A stretch of DNA of 6,910 bases from Pseudopedobacter sp039918235 (GCA_039918235.1 JBDSHZ010000049.1:1-6910); one strand, 5' to 3'. Positions 1 to 6,514 are shown, counted from the stretch's first letter. Notes: a model not told the origin generated them from the sequence alone. Translations and numbers: made by a program.

Positions 1-936
1 TATAGTAGAATTAGGGATTTTACGATGTCCCATAATAGCAATAGCCACTTCATTCGGACTGATTACTGCTTCATGGGTAACCCATTCATAAGGAGACTCA
101 GGGTACAAAGGGCGAAGTCCTGTTCCATCAGAATTTACAATCCAAGTACGTTGCGGAGATTTTCCTCCTGTTTCCCAACAAAAAATAATCTGACCCGGCA
201 CCCATGGATTATTTTGGATATGACCTATCTGAAAAGGGACAGAAACCACATATTTAATTTCTCCGGTTTTGATATTCATTCCTGCAATTCCCGATGGTCC
301 TGCCCCCATATTTCTAGGACCAAAATTTTCTTCTAATTTAGTGCCTTGCGCTAAATGGCTCTGTGCCATTTCTTTCCCTACTCTAAACCATGCCCATTCT
401 TCTCCACCATCTAAAGCCATATCGCCTCCTGCTCCAAGTTCTTTTGTGGTAGTTCCACAAACTCTTTGATAAGTGCTTGCGCTCTTTAAAGTTCCAGCCT
501 TACTATCACTAAATAATTTCTCTAAATCTACTTCTACAATTTCCATTGTACCACGTAGTTTTTCATCCGCAGTTCTTTTCATAAAATAGAGCTTCATGCT
601 TTTTCTAGCTACATTCAACATTCCTTCGTAACCACCTTCTGTAACCTGAACCATTTCCCCAGAATTTTCATTCACTGCCATAGCCTCTCCTCTTACTCTG
701 CCACTTCTAAATATCACCCATTTACCATCTGCAGTCCATTGGTTATGAGTCTGATAAATTTTGGAATCGCCCGCAGGCGTACTGGTTAAAAAAGTAAGCA
801 TGGTTCCTGTTATAGGGTCTTTTACTATTTTCTTTTCGGATGGGAACCGTTTACCAATTTGTGCCGAAGTTTTTGAAAAAGTAAACAAGCCAAGAAAAAG
901 TAGGCTTACCATCTTTGTTAATTTTAAAATCTTCAT
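1..936 (-). CDS. PL22 oligogalacturonate lyase, exported, 3' end cut off by window edge
   Basis: The frame opens at the ATG at 936-934 and stays open to base 1, giving 312 residues without a stop; the C-terminus lies outside the window. It resembles oligogalacturonate lyases (PL22, seven-bladed beta-propeller), which split di- and short oligogalacturonides by beta-elimination into 5-keto-4-deoxyuronate. Visible family-like stretches are HNQWTADGKW (residues 64-73), HIQNNPW (239-245), CWETGGKSPQRTW (253-265) and WVTHEAV (285-291). From memory of the Yersinia enzyme, a catalytic His and Mn-binding His/Gln residues sit in such segments; H239 and H288 are the likely counterparts, and the remaining metal ligands would lie in the missing part. 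Residues 1-25 look like a Sec signal peptide (three Lys, then VSLLFLGLFTF, cleavage near TSA|Q), suggesting a periplasmic location, whereas classical PL22 enzymes are cytoplasmic. It starts 30 bp after the GH28 gene, so it is probably in the same operon. The alternative is a non-catalytic TolB-like propeller, judged less likely. Confidence 0.85.
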   Translation of the reverse strand, partial: MKILKLTKMVSLLFLGLFTFSKTSAQIGKRFPSEKKIVKDPITGTMLTFLTSTPAGDSKIYQTHNQWTADGKWVIFRSGRVRGEAMAVNENSGEMVQVTEGGYEGMLNVARKSMKLYFMKRTADEKLRGTMEIVEVDLEKLFSDSKAGTLKSASTYQRVCGTTTKELGAGGDMALDGGEEWAWFRVGKEMAQSHLAQGTKLEENFGPRNMGAGPSGIAGMNIKTGEIKYVVSVPFQIGHIQNNPWVPGQIIFCWETGGKSPQRTWIVNSDGTGLRPLYPESPYEWVTHEAVISPNEVAIAIMGHRKIPNSTI

Positions 937-966
937 ATTATCTTTTTGCTAATGAAATGACTGATA

Positions 967-2517
967 TTATTCAAAGCTCCTTTGCTTTATTGTCTTTATT
1001 TTGATGTCTTTAATCCCTTCAAAATCTTTAATCTTGAAATCCGTCCCATCCTCAATAATTAAAACAGGTGCTTCTTTGGCTTTTTGAGCAATTATATTTT
1101 CCAACTTTACGCCTTTCGCATCCATTAACATCATAGCAGGGCGTGTTTCTTTTCCTAAAAAATGAATATTAATGTTGTTCATCTCTATATTTTTCACATG
1201 CCTAATAAAAAAGCCATAAGCTGGCAAAACACCAAAACGTTGAGGTTCGGGATAATCCTTTTCAAATTCAGGAACTATATTTTGGATCTTATTTTTAGCT
1301 GAATCCAACGGACGATACCAAATACTGATATTGCTCAACCTAATATCCTCAATATCATGACCCGGAATACCGGAAATGAGTGTAGAAAAATGTGAATCGG
1401 CATTGTAAACGTTGATATTATTAATATTTATTCTCCGCAACTCTCCTATAGGTGTTCCTTCTGGTCCACGCATACGAGCACCTAATCTTAAGAAAATAGG
1501 TGAATTTACGATATCTCTCATGGTAATGTTGCTGATGGTAACATCCTCCAATATTCCACCATCTACAGTTTCCAGTGCCAATCCTCTGCAAAACTCAAAA
1601 ACACAGTTACTGATAACGATATTTCTGAATCCTCCGTTAGATTCGGTCCCGAACTTGATTCTTCCTGTCGGGCCTTGTTTATCAGGAACTAATCCACCTT
1701 CTTTTCTTTGGTAAGTTCCGTTTAAAAAAGTACCGCGATCATAGCCGCTTACTTGGCAGTTTGTAATGGTCACATTTTCTGTGGATCGGGCATAACCCAA
1801 AGCATAAGAACTTTTCAAACACAAAGCATCATCCCATGGAGAATTGATAAAACAGTTGGAAATTCTCACATTTCTACAGGCATCAATATCTATCCCATCT
1901 CTGTTGGTGTCAATTTTTAAATTATCTATGGTGAGATTATCTACGCCAGTAGCCAATATTCCAAAATGACCTCCGTTTAAAATGCTGAAATCCTTCAAGA
2001 TTACATTTCTACATGATTTAAGTGCGATTGATTTATTCCCATAAGGTGCTCTGCTCGGCCCTCCTCTGGTTAAACCTTTTCCATGGATAGTACCCGGACC
2101 TAAAATGGAAATGTTTTCCAGATTTTCGCCCCAAATTAAACTGTTGTGCCAGTGGCTATGCCCAAAATCCTGATAGTTATTATTTGCTCCCGCTTCAGGT
2201 TCATCATAACCAATATTTCCCACTGGTGAGGCGGCTAACAATATTGCACCTTGCTCTAAGTATATGCTGATATTACTTTTAAGATGGATGGAGTAGCTTG
2301 CATAAGTTCCCGCAGGGAAATAAACAGTCCCACCTGCTTTTGCTGATGCTGCAATTATTGCATTATTGATGGCCTCTGTATCTATAGTTTCTCCGTCTCC
2401 TTTGGCTCCATAATCACGGATATTATAAGTGTCTTTTGCTTCCGCTGTAGCGGAAATAATAAATAGTAAACTGAAAAATAAGCCCAATAATTTTAGTTTA
2501 AAATTTAGGTTAAGCAT
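967..2517 (-). CDS. GH28 family polygalacturonase-like glycoside hydrolase, exported
   Basis: This is a complete 516-residue protein of the right-handed beta-helix GH28 family, which hydrolyses alpha-galacturonosyl links in homogalacturonan or rhamnogalacturonan. A signal peptide spans about residues 1-27 (h-region LLGLFFSLLFII, cleavage near AEA|K). The N-terminal YNIRDYGAKGDGETIDTEAI (31-50) is the usual opening of exported GH28 and pectate-lyase-like proteins. Catalytic-type acids are present in NRDGID (205-210) and PWDDALCLKSS (227-237). Two other hallmark polygalacturonase motifs look replaced. By my alignment, the GHG His position falls in GPTG (282-285) and the RIKT position in RGLALETVDGG (311-321). 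An RIK does occur at 286-288, but in the wrong place. Exact specificity (galacturonan, rhamnogalacturonan, exo or endo) is therefore open. The start follows the GH105 stop by 5 bp, implying translational coupling. The long C-terminal part (about 340-516) keeps the beta-helix repeat pattern (IxNIxI). Confidence 0.9.
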   Translation of the reverse strand: MLNLNFKLKLLGLFFSLLFIISATAEAKDTYNIRDYGAKGDGETIDTEAINNAIIAASAKAGGTVYFPAGTYASYSIHLKSNISIYLEQGAILLAASPVGNIGYDEPEAGANNNYQDFGHSHWHNSLIWGENLENISILGPGTIHGKGLTRGGPSRAPYGNKSIALKSCRNVILKDFSILNGGHFGILATGVDNLTIDNLKIDTNRDGIDIDACRNVRISNCFINSPWDDALCLKSSYALGYARSTENVTITNCQVSGYDRGTFLNGTYQRKEGGLVPDKQGPTGRIKFGTESNGGFRNIVISNCVFEFCRGLALETVDGGILEDVTISNITMRDIVNSPIFLRLGARMRGPEGTPIGELRRININNINVYNADSHFSTLISGIPGHDIEDIRLSNISIWYRPLDSAKNKIQNIVPEFEKDYPEPQRFGVLPAYGFFIRHVKNIEMNNINIHFLGKETRPAMMLMDAKGVKLENIIAQKAKEAPVLIIEDGTDFKIKDFEGIKDIKIKTIKQRSFE

Positions 2518-2522
2518 CCTAT

Positions 2523-3920
2523 CTATTTTATAATCTGAACTGAACTGTCATTTATTTCATAAGGATGCTTTTCTAATAATCTGTACATTTCTGCACCTGC
2601 CAGAAGCACCGGACCATAACCATGTGCGGCATAATTATTAACCGGACGGTAATAATAAAATGCCGGATCGAATCCCATACCTGTACCAACACAAGTCCCT
2701 TCCACCTGACCTTTTTCTGTTACTTTTGAACTCACTGCGTTCCATGCCAACAGCGCCATTGGGCCATAAGCTTTGGCATCTAACCATCCTTTATTAATTC
2801 CTCTTGAAATACAATAGGTATAAATTGCAGTCGCTGAAGTTTCCAAATAAGAATCGTTTCTATCAATCAGCTGGTGCCAGAAACCAGTTTTATCCTGAAG
2901 AGAAGCTAAAGCTTCCACATGAACTTTAAAGGCATTTAATATTTCGGTTCTTCCCGGATGGTTTTGTGGGAGGGCGTCCAACAATTCTACTTCAGTCAAT
3001 AACGCCCAACCATTTGCTCTTGCCCAATGGAACTGTGGATGAGGATTCATATCCTGCACCCATCCATGCATAAAAAGTCCCTTTTCTTTATTGAACATTC
3101 TTGCATAAAACTGCTGATACTGCTTAACTGCTTCGTTAAAATATTTCTCCTCTCCAGTCATCAAACCCATTTGTGCTAAGGCAGGCAAACTCATGTATAA
3201 ATCATCTAACCAAAGGGTATTTGGTTGCGGACGGTTGCGGGCTAATGTTCCGTCACTCAGCCTGAACTGCTTATTCATGATGTAGTTGATGTAATTATCA
3301 ATGATGGGTTTTAGTGCCATTTTATCTGATCCAGCATTCAGAGATTTAATCATGGCGGCAGCGATAGCGCCTGCATCATCTAATGCTTTTGGTTCTAAAA
3401 CCGATTGAACTGGAGAAGCAGTATTTGGATGGGATTGCTGGTAAGTTTTATACGCTTTTATAACATCGCTAATAAATTTCAACCTTTTTAAGGTGTAATC
3501 AGCATATTTTTGATCTCCTGTTGCAACACTAGCCTCTAACATTCCTGTATAAGCTACGCCCCATTCATAACTGATCAATCTAAAATCTCCCTGTTTAAAA
3601 ATACTATTTTCATCTGCTTTAGAAAAATCTGAAATCTCTTTCCCTGAATTTTTATCAATTAAGGCAATGGGCGTAGTTGCATCTAAGTAATTGTAAACTT
3701 TATCTAAAACTAGTTTTATAGCTGCAGGCTTAGTTTCTCCATAAGGGATGTCATAATTTGGCTTTAACAAATGTAAAGGTGCTGTTACATCGTTTCCTTT
3801 CGCTTTATCCGTGTATTGGGCCATGGCATGAAAGGATAAAAGCAGCAGAAAAGCAATCGAAAATAAAGAAAATGTACATTTCTTTTGTTGCCCTTTTGGG
3901 AGAATTGAATTTTCAAACAT
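2523..3920 (-). CDS. GH105 unsaturated rhamnogalacturonyl/uronyl hydrolase, exported
   Basis: This complete 465-residue protein belongs to GH105 (the YteR/YesR-type alpha6/alpha6 barrel). Such enzymes remove the 4,5-unsaturated uronic acid left at the non-reducing end of oligosaccharides by pectin and rhamnogalacturonan lyases, by hydrating the double bond. Family-like landmarks are YEWGVAYTGML (118-128), LDDAGAIAAAM (180-190), NTLWLDDLYMSLP (234-246, carrying the likely catalytic Asp), FHWARANGW (297-305), SYLETSATAIYTYCISRGI (357-375) and the glycine-rich GTCVGTGMG (408-416). Residues 1-34 form a signal peptide with a long polar n-region, the h-region FSLFSIAFLLLLSF and cleavage near AMA|Q. 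There is no lipobox, so a soluble periplasmic enzyme is expected, unlike the cytoplasmic Bacillus enzymes. It is the first gene of the GH105-GH28-PL22 unit and lies behind a terminator, so it should have its own promoter. No earlier in-frame Met precedes the signal peptide. Whether it prefers unsaturated GalA-Rha or another unsaturated uronide cannot be read from the sequence. Confidence 0.92.
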   Translation of the reverse strand: MFENSILPKGQQKKCTFSLFSIAFLLLLSFHAMAQYTDKAKGNDVTAPLHLLKPNYDIPYGETKPAAIKLVLDKVYNYLDATTPIALIDKNSGKEISDFSKADENSIFKQGDFRLISYEWGVAYTGMLEASVATGDQKYADYTLKRLKFISDVIKAYKTYQQSHPNTASPVQSVLEPKALDDAGAIAAAMIKSLNAGSDKMALKPIIDNYINYIMNKQFRLSDGTLARNRPQPNTLWLDDLYMSLPALAQMGLMTGEEKYFNEAVKQYQQFYARMFNKEKGLFMHGWVQDMNPHPQFHWARANGWALLTEVELLDALPQNHPGRTEILNAFKVHVEALASLQDKTGFWHQLIDRNDSYLETSATAIYTYCISRGINKGWLDAKAYGPMALLAWNAVSSKVTEKGQVEGTCVGTGMGFDPAFYYYRPVNNYAAHGYGPVLLAGAEMYRLLEKHPYEINDSSVQIIK

Positions 3921-4091
3921 GAGTTTATTATTAAATAAGGGCTATTTGTAGCGTGATTTTCTCAGAAAAAATCAATCAACTTTAAAGAGGTCCTTTGGTT
4001 TATATTGGTTTTACTTCATCAATATAACCTTTTAAGAATTTACCCATATCCTGTTCCGTCCTGTAATTGAATTAAGATTTATCCAACCATT
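3921..4091 (-). promoter_or_regulatory. Leader and probable promoter region of the GH105-GH28-PL22 unit
   Basis: This 171-bp non-coding stretch lies between the terminator after uxuA and the GH105 start codon, so the promoter of the carbohydrate-active enzyme unit should be here. I could not place a convincing Bacteroidota-type promoter (TTTG, about 19 bp, TAnnTTTG). The best partial -7 match is TAAAGTTG on the minus strand, with no matching -33 element. The region does contain an imperfect inverted repeat (3997-4029) and a one-turn direct repeat (4049-4064), listed separately. The bases just before the ATG are A/T-rich (TTTAATAATAAACTC), without a Shine-Dalgarno core, as is usual in this phylum. 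Confidence 0.5.
3997..4029. repeat. Imperfect inverted repeat upstream of GH105, possible operator
   Basis: The left arm GGTTTATATTG (3997-4007) pairs with the right arm CAATATAACC (4020-4029) across a 12-bp spacer; one extra T in the left arm is the only interruption. It lies about 77-109 bp upstream of the GH105 start codon. It could be a two-half-site regulator target or a chance AT-rich palindrome. LacI-family operators are usually contiguous palindromes with a central CG, which this is not, so assignment to the neighbouring LacI protein is not supported. Confidence 0.3.
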
Positions 4092-4131
4092 AAAACACAA
4101 AAGGAGATCGTTTGATCTCCTTTTGTGTTTT
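4092..4131 (-). terminator. Intrinsic terminator after uxuA, probably bidirectional
   Basis: AAAACACAAAAGGAGATC (4092-4109) and GATCTCCTTTTGTGTTTT (4114-4131) form an 18-bp perfect stem around the tetraloop GTTT. The A-rich and T-rich ends of the stem provide a T-tract on either strand. It begins 13 bases after the uxuA stop codon in the direction of transcription, so it should end the lacI-uxuA transcript and separate it from the GH105 unit. No plus-strand gene is visible that would need it. Confidence 0.85.
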
Positions 4132-4144
4132 ATCCTATTTCATT

Positions 4145-5320
4145 CTAAATGGAATGCTGAATCGCAAACTCCAAACCCCTTAATTCTGCAAGGCCTTTTA
4201 ATCTCCCAATTCCGGAATAACCGGGATTGGTTACTTTATGAAGATCATCCAGCATTTGATGCCCATGATCTGGTCTTACTGGCATGCTTTCTCCTCTTTT
4301 CCTCATTAATTGCACCACTTCCTTTATTACGATAAACATATCCACATCCCCTTCTAAATGGTTATCTTCATAAAAATCACCAAATTCATTTCTTTTGGTG
4401 CTTCTTAAATGTAAAAAGTTGACACGCTCACCAAATTCTTTTAAAATGGCAACTAAATCATTATCTGCTCTAACACCTAAAGAACCTGTGCAAAAACAGA
4501 TCCCGTTATTTAAAGAGGGAACTGCTGTTGCCAAATACCTAAAATCTGAAGCAGTGCTTACTACCCTTGGCAATCCTAAAATTGCATAAGGTGGGTCATC
4601 AGGATGGATGACCATTTTCACACCAACTTCATCAGCTATTGGGATAACTTCTTTTAAAAAATCTACTAAATTAGCCCTCAATTTATCTGCATCAATATCT
4701 TTATAAGTATCTAAGGCTTTCTGAAACTGGGCTATGGTAAAACTTTCTTCACTTCCGGGCAAACCGGCAATAATATTTTTTTCTAAAACAGTTTTTTCTT
4801 CCTCAGTCATTGCAGAAAATTTGCTTTTTGCTCTGGCTATTTCAGCTTCTGTATAATCTTTCTCTGCTCCCTTTCTTTTTAAAATATACAAATCAAAAGC
4901 AATAAATGCCGCCATTTCAAACCGCAACGCTTTAGCTCCGTTAGAGAGTTGATATCCTAAATCTGTCCTGGTCCAATCTAGGATAGGCATAAAATTATAG
5001 GTCACAATTTTGATCCCGCAGGTTGCTAAATTTCTAATGCTTTGCTGGTAGTTTTCTATATGCTTCAAATAGTTCCCGGTATGAGTCTTAATGGCTTCAG
5101 AAACAGGCACACTTTCCACCACATTCCAAATCATTCCTGCTTTTGCAATGATATCCTGTCTTTCTTTAATCTGATCAATAGTCCATACTTCACCATTTTG
5201 AATCTGATGCAGTGCGCTCACTACTCCCACACAACCTGCTTGCGCCAAATCTGCTAGTTTCACTGGATCTTTAGGACCATACCATCTCATGGTTGGGACC
5301 ATTTTATACTCAATATTCAT
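4145..5320 (-). CDS. uxuA: Mannonate dehydratase UxuA
   Basis: This complete 391-residue protein is UxuA (EC 4.2.1.8), which dehydrates D-mannonate to 2-keto-3-deoxy-D-gluconate in the cytoplasm, a late step of D-glucuronate catabolism. The N-terminus MRWYGPKDPVKLADLAQAG (11-29) and GEVWTIDQIKERQ (43-55) match the family closely. The metal and active-site segments are all present: VIHPDDPP (237-244, H239), ICFCTGSLG (274-282, C277), FLHLRS (302-307, H304) and VRPDHGHQMLDD (348-359, D351/H352). The length is normal and there is no signal peptide. The start used here is the first ATG, 14 bp after the lacI stop. The internal Met codons at 5302 and 5290 would shorten it to a length closer to that of the E. 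coli protein and cannot be excluded, because the leader is only A/T-rich. It is probably co-transcribed with the LacI gene and ends at the strong terminator. Its presence links the locus to glucuronate as well as to pectin. Confidence 0.96.
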   Translation of the reverse strand: MNIEYKMVPTMRWYGPKDPVKLADLAQAGCVGVVSALHQIQNGEVWTIDQIKERQDIIAKAGMIWNVVESVPVSEAIKTHTGNYLKHIENYQQSIRNLATCGIKIVTYNFMPILDWTRTDLGYQLSNGAKALRFEMAAFIAFDLYILKRKGAEKDYTEAEIARAKSKFSAMTEEEKTVLEKNIIAGLPGSEESFTIAQFQKALDTYKDIDADKLRANLVDFLKEVIPIADEVGVKMVIHPDDPPYAILGLPRVVSTASDFRYLATAVPSLNNGICFCTGSLGVRADNDLVAILKEFGERVNFLHLRSTKRNEFGDFYEDNHLEGDVDMFIVIKEVVQLMRKRGESMPVRPDHGHQMLDDLHKVTNPGYSGIGRLKGLAELRGLEFAIQHSI

Positions 5321-5334
5321 TTAAATTTTAAAGG

Positions 5335-6351
5335 TTAGAGGTTTTTAGGATATTCAAAAAACTCAGATGTTAAGGTCTGCTGTTCGAGGTCGCCAATATT
5401 ATTTTTTTCTTCTATTAAATTAATCAATGTTTGAATGGATGCCTTTCCCATTTCAAAACCCGGTTGTCTGATGTATGAAAATTCAGGACTAAACAGTTCT
5501 ACCAATTCAGTGTTGCAAAAACCTGCCAATGCAAGTTCCTGATCTTTTTTGATTTTTTTCAGGTACATTAAACACTGGTGACTTAACCTATCGCTAGATA
5601 TAAAAATAGCATCTGGTCTTTCTTTCATCTGGAGTAAATTTTCTAAAATATTCTCCAATTCTTCAATATTCTTACCTCCAAAATCACAATATTTAATGTA
5701 ACGCTCATCAATTGGAATATGATGCTTCTTTAAAGCACCAAGGTAGCCCCTATTACGCTCCTGAGCGATATATAATTGCTTTGCGGGTCCTAAATGAACT
5801 ATTCTTTTACAGCCCTTTTTTATCAAAAATTCTGTGGCCTGAAAAGAAGCTTCATAATTATTTGAAGTGATTTTGGGCGCTTTGATAGACTTTACCACCC
5901 TATCAACAAAAACCAAGGGAAAGCCTTTTTCTTGCAAATCTGAGAGGTGTTGGTGGTTTTTAGATTTTCCTGCAACCGAGATAATTAAGCCATCTATAGA
6001 TTTTTGCATTAAATTGGCTAAACTGTTTAATTCACGCTCATGCTCATCATGGCTTTGACTAATCATGATATGGTAATCTGTTTGGTTGGCCACCGATTCT
6101 ATTCCGTCTATCAATTGGGCAATAAACGGATTGGTAACATCGCAAATCAGTACGCCGATAGAATTGCTCCTGCCCATTTTTAAAGAAACTGCAAAAGCGT
6201 TGTGTGTAAAGTTTACTTCCTTCGCATATTTTAAAACCTTGTCTTTGGTTTTCTGGCTTATTTCATGACTGTCCCTTAATGCCCTCGAAACAGTAGAAGT
6301 AGATACTTTTAATGCGTCTGCAATATCTTTTATCGTTGAAATTTTAGACAT
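5335..6351 (-). CDS. LacI-family transcriptional regulator
   Basis: This complete 338-residue repressor has the normal LacI/GalR layout. The N-terminal helix-turn-helix is STIKDIADALKVSTSTVSRA (5-24), followed by the third helix (SQKTKDKVLKYAKEVNF). The hinge-helix segment HNAFAVSLKMGRS (50-62) keeps the Leu (L57) that intercalates in the operator minor groove in this family. The periplasmic-binding-protein-like sensor domain begins at SIGVLICDVTNPFIAQLIDGIE (64-85) and runs to the end, with typical DGLIIS (120-125) and FVDR (148-151) segments. It sits 14 bp upstream of uxuA on the same strand, so the two are most likely one transcript. This suggests control of uxuA, and possibly of the neighbouring pectinase unit, by a uronate-derived effector. 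The effector and operator cannot be derived from the sequence. LacI-type uronate regulators are known in Bacillus (KdgR, ExuR), but equivalence with them is not claimed. The start is the first ATG just before the DNA-binding domain. Confidence 0.95.
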   Translation of the reverse strand: MSKISTIKDIADALKVSTSTVSRALRDSHEISQKTKDKVLKYAKEVNFTHNAFAVSLKMGRSNSIGVLICDVTNPFIAQLIDGIESVANQTDYHIMISQSHDEHERELNSLANLMQKSIDGLIISVAGKSKNHQHLSDLQEKGFPLVFVDRVVKSIKAPKITSNNYEASFQATEFLIKKGCKRIVHLGPAKQLYIAQERNRGYLGALKKHHIPIDERYIKYCDFGGKNIEELENILENLLQMKERPDAIFISSDRLSHQCLMYLKKIKKDQELALAGFCNTELVELFSPEFSYIRQPGFEMGKASIQTLINLIEEKNNIGDLEQQTLTSEFFEYPKNL

Positions 6352-6381
6352 CTGTGGCGATCAACTAGATTTTTTATTTTC

Positions 6382-6400
6382 ATCTCCTAATTGGGGAGAT
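6382..6400. repeat. Inverted repeat 31 bp before lacI, possible autoregulatory operator
   Basis: ATCTCC (6382-6387) and GGAGAT (6395-6400) are perfect 6-bp arms around the 7-bp spacer TAATTGG, 19 bp in total. The centre lies about 40 bp upstream of the LacI start codon, where an autoregulating repressor often binds. The centre lacks the CG step typical of LacI-family operators, so this may instead be a small hairpin in the leader or chance. Confidence 0.35.
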
Positions 6401-6440
6401 CAGCTGCTAAAATTAATAAAAACCATTGAACCTAAATAAT

Positions 6441-6510
6441 TTATCCTAAATTGAAATTATCCTATAAAAATAAGGTATCTGGATCTTAAAAATTTCCCGC
6501 CCTATAAAAA
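6441..6510. repeat. Short direct repeats in the lacI upstream region
   Basis: TTATCCTA occurs at 6441-6448 and again at 6457-6464, 16 bp apart, with a related CCTAAAT at 6431-6437. CCTATAAAAA occurs at 6461-6470 and 6501-6510, exactly 40 bp apart. These could be repeated regulator contacts on one face of the helix, but the AT-rich background makes chance repeats plausible. Confidence 0.3.
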
Positions 6511-6514
6511 AATC

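Larger units (their letters stand above)
6352..6514 (-). promoter_or_regulatory. Upstream region of the lacI-uxuA unit
   Basis: This 163-bp AT-rich spacer separates the DUF421 gene stop from the LacI start. It should contain the lacI-uxuA promoter, unless transcription reads through from the DUF421 gene, for which no clear terminator hairpin is visible. The closest -7 match is TAATTTTA on the minus strand (6415-6408; one mismatch to TAnnTTTG), without a recognisable TTTG box upstream, so it is only a weak candidate. The spacer also holds an inverted repeat near the start codon and two sets of short direct repeats. I see no open frame or RNA gene in it. Confidence 0.45.

Noticed and set aside
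286..330. Frameshift or broken gene at the left edge
   Set aside because: The minus-strand frame from 936 to 1 was read codon by codon and has no stop; the gene is simply cut by the window boundary.
25..336. Plus-strand open frame of 103 codons at the left edge
   Set aside because: It is antisense in the same codon register as the PL22 gene; the minus-strand reading gives clear family motifs and a signal peptide, while the plus-strand reading gives none.
1412..1714. Plus-strand open frame of 100 codons inside the GH28 gene
   Set aside because: It lies wholly antisense to a well-supported GH28 coding region, has a low-complexity translation without a recognisable domain, and has no promoter or spacing that suggests a gene.
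4123..4335. Plus-strand open frame of 70 codons starting in the terminator
   Set aside because: It begins within the terminator hairpin and overlaps the conserved C-terminal part of UxuA in antisense; it has no independent support.
6408..6415. Bacteroidota-type -7 promoter box for lacI
   Set aside because: TAATTTTA differs from TAnnTTTG at one position, but no TTTG-like -33 box lies at the expected distance, so no promoter was annotated at a defined position.
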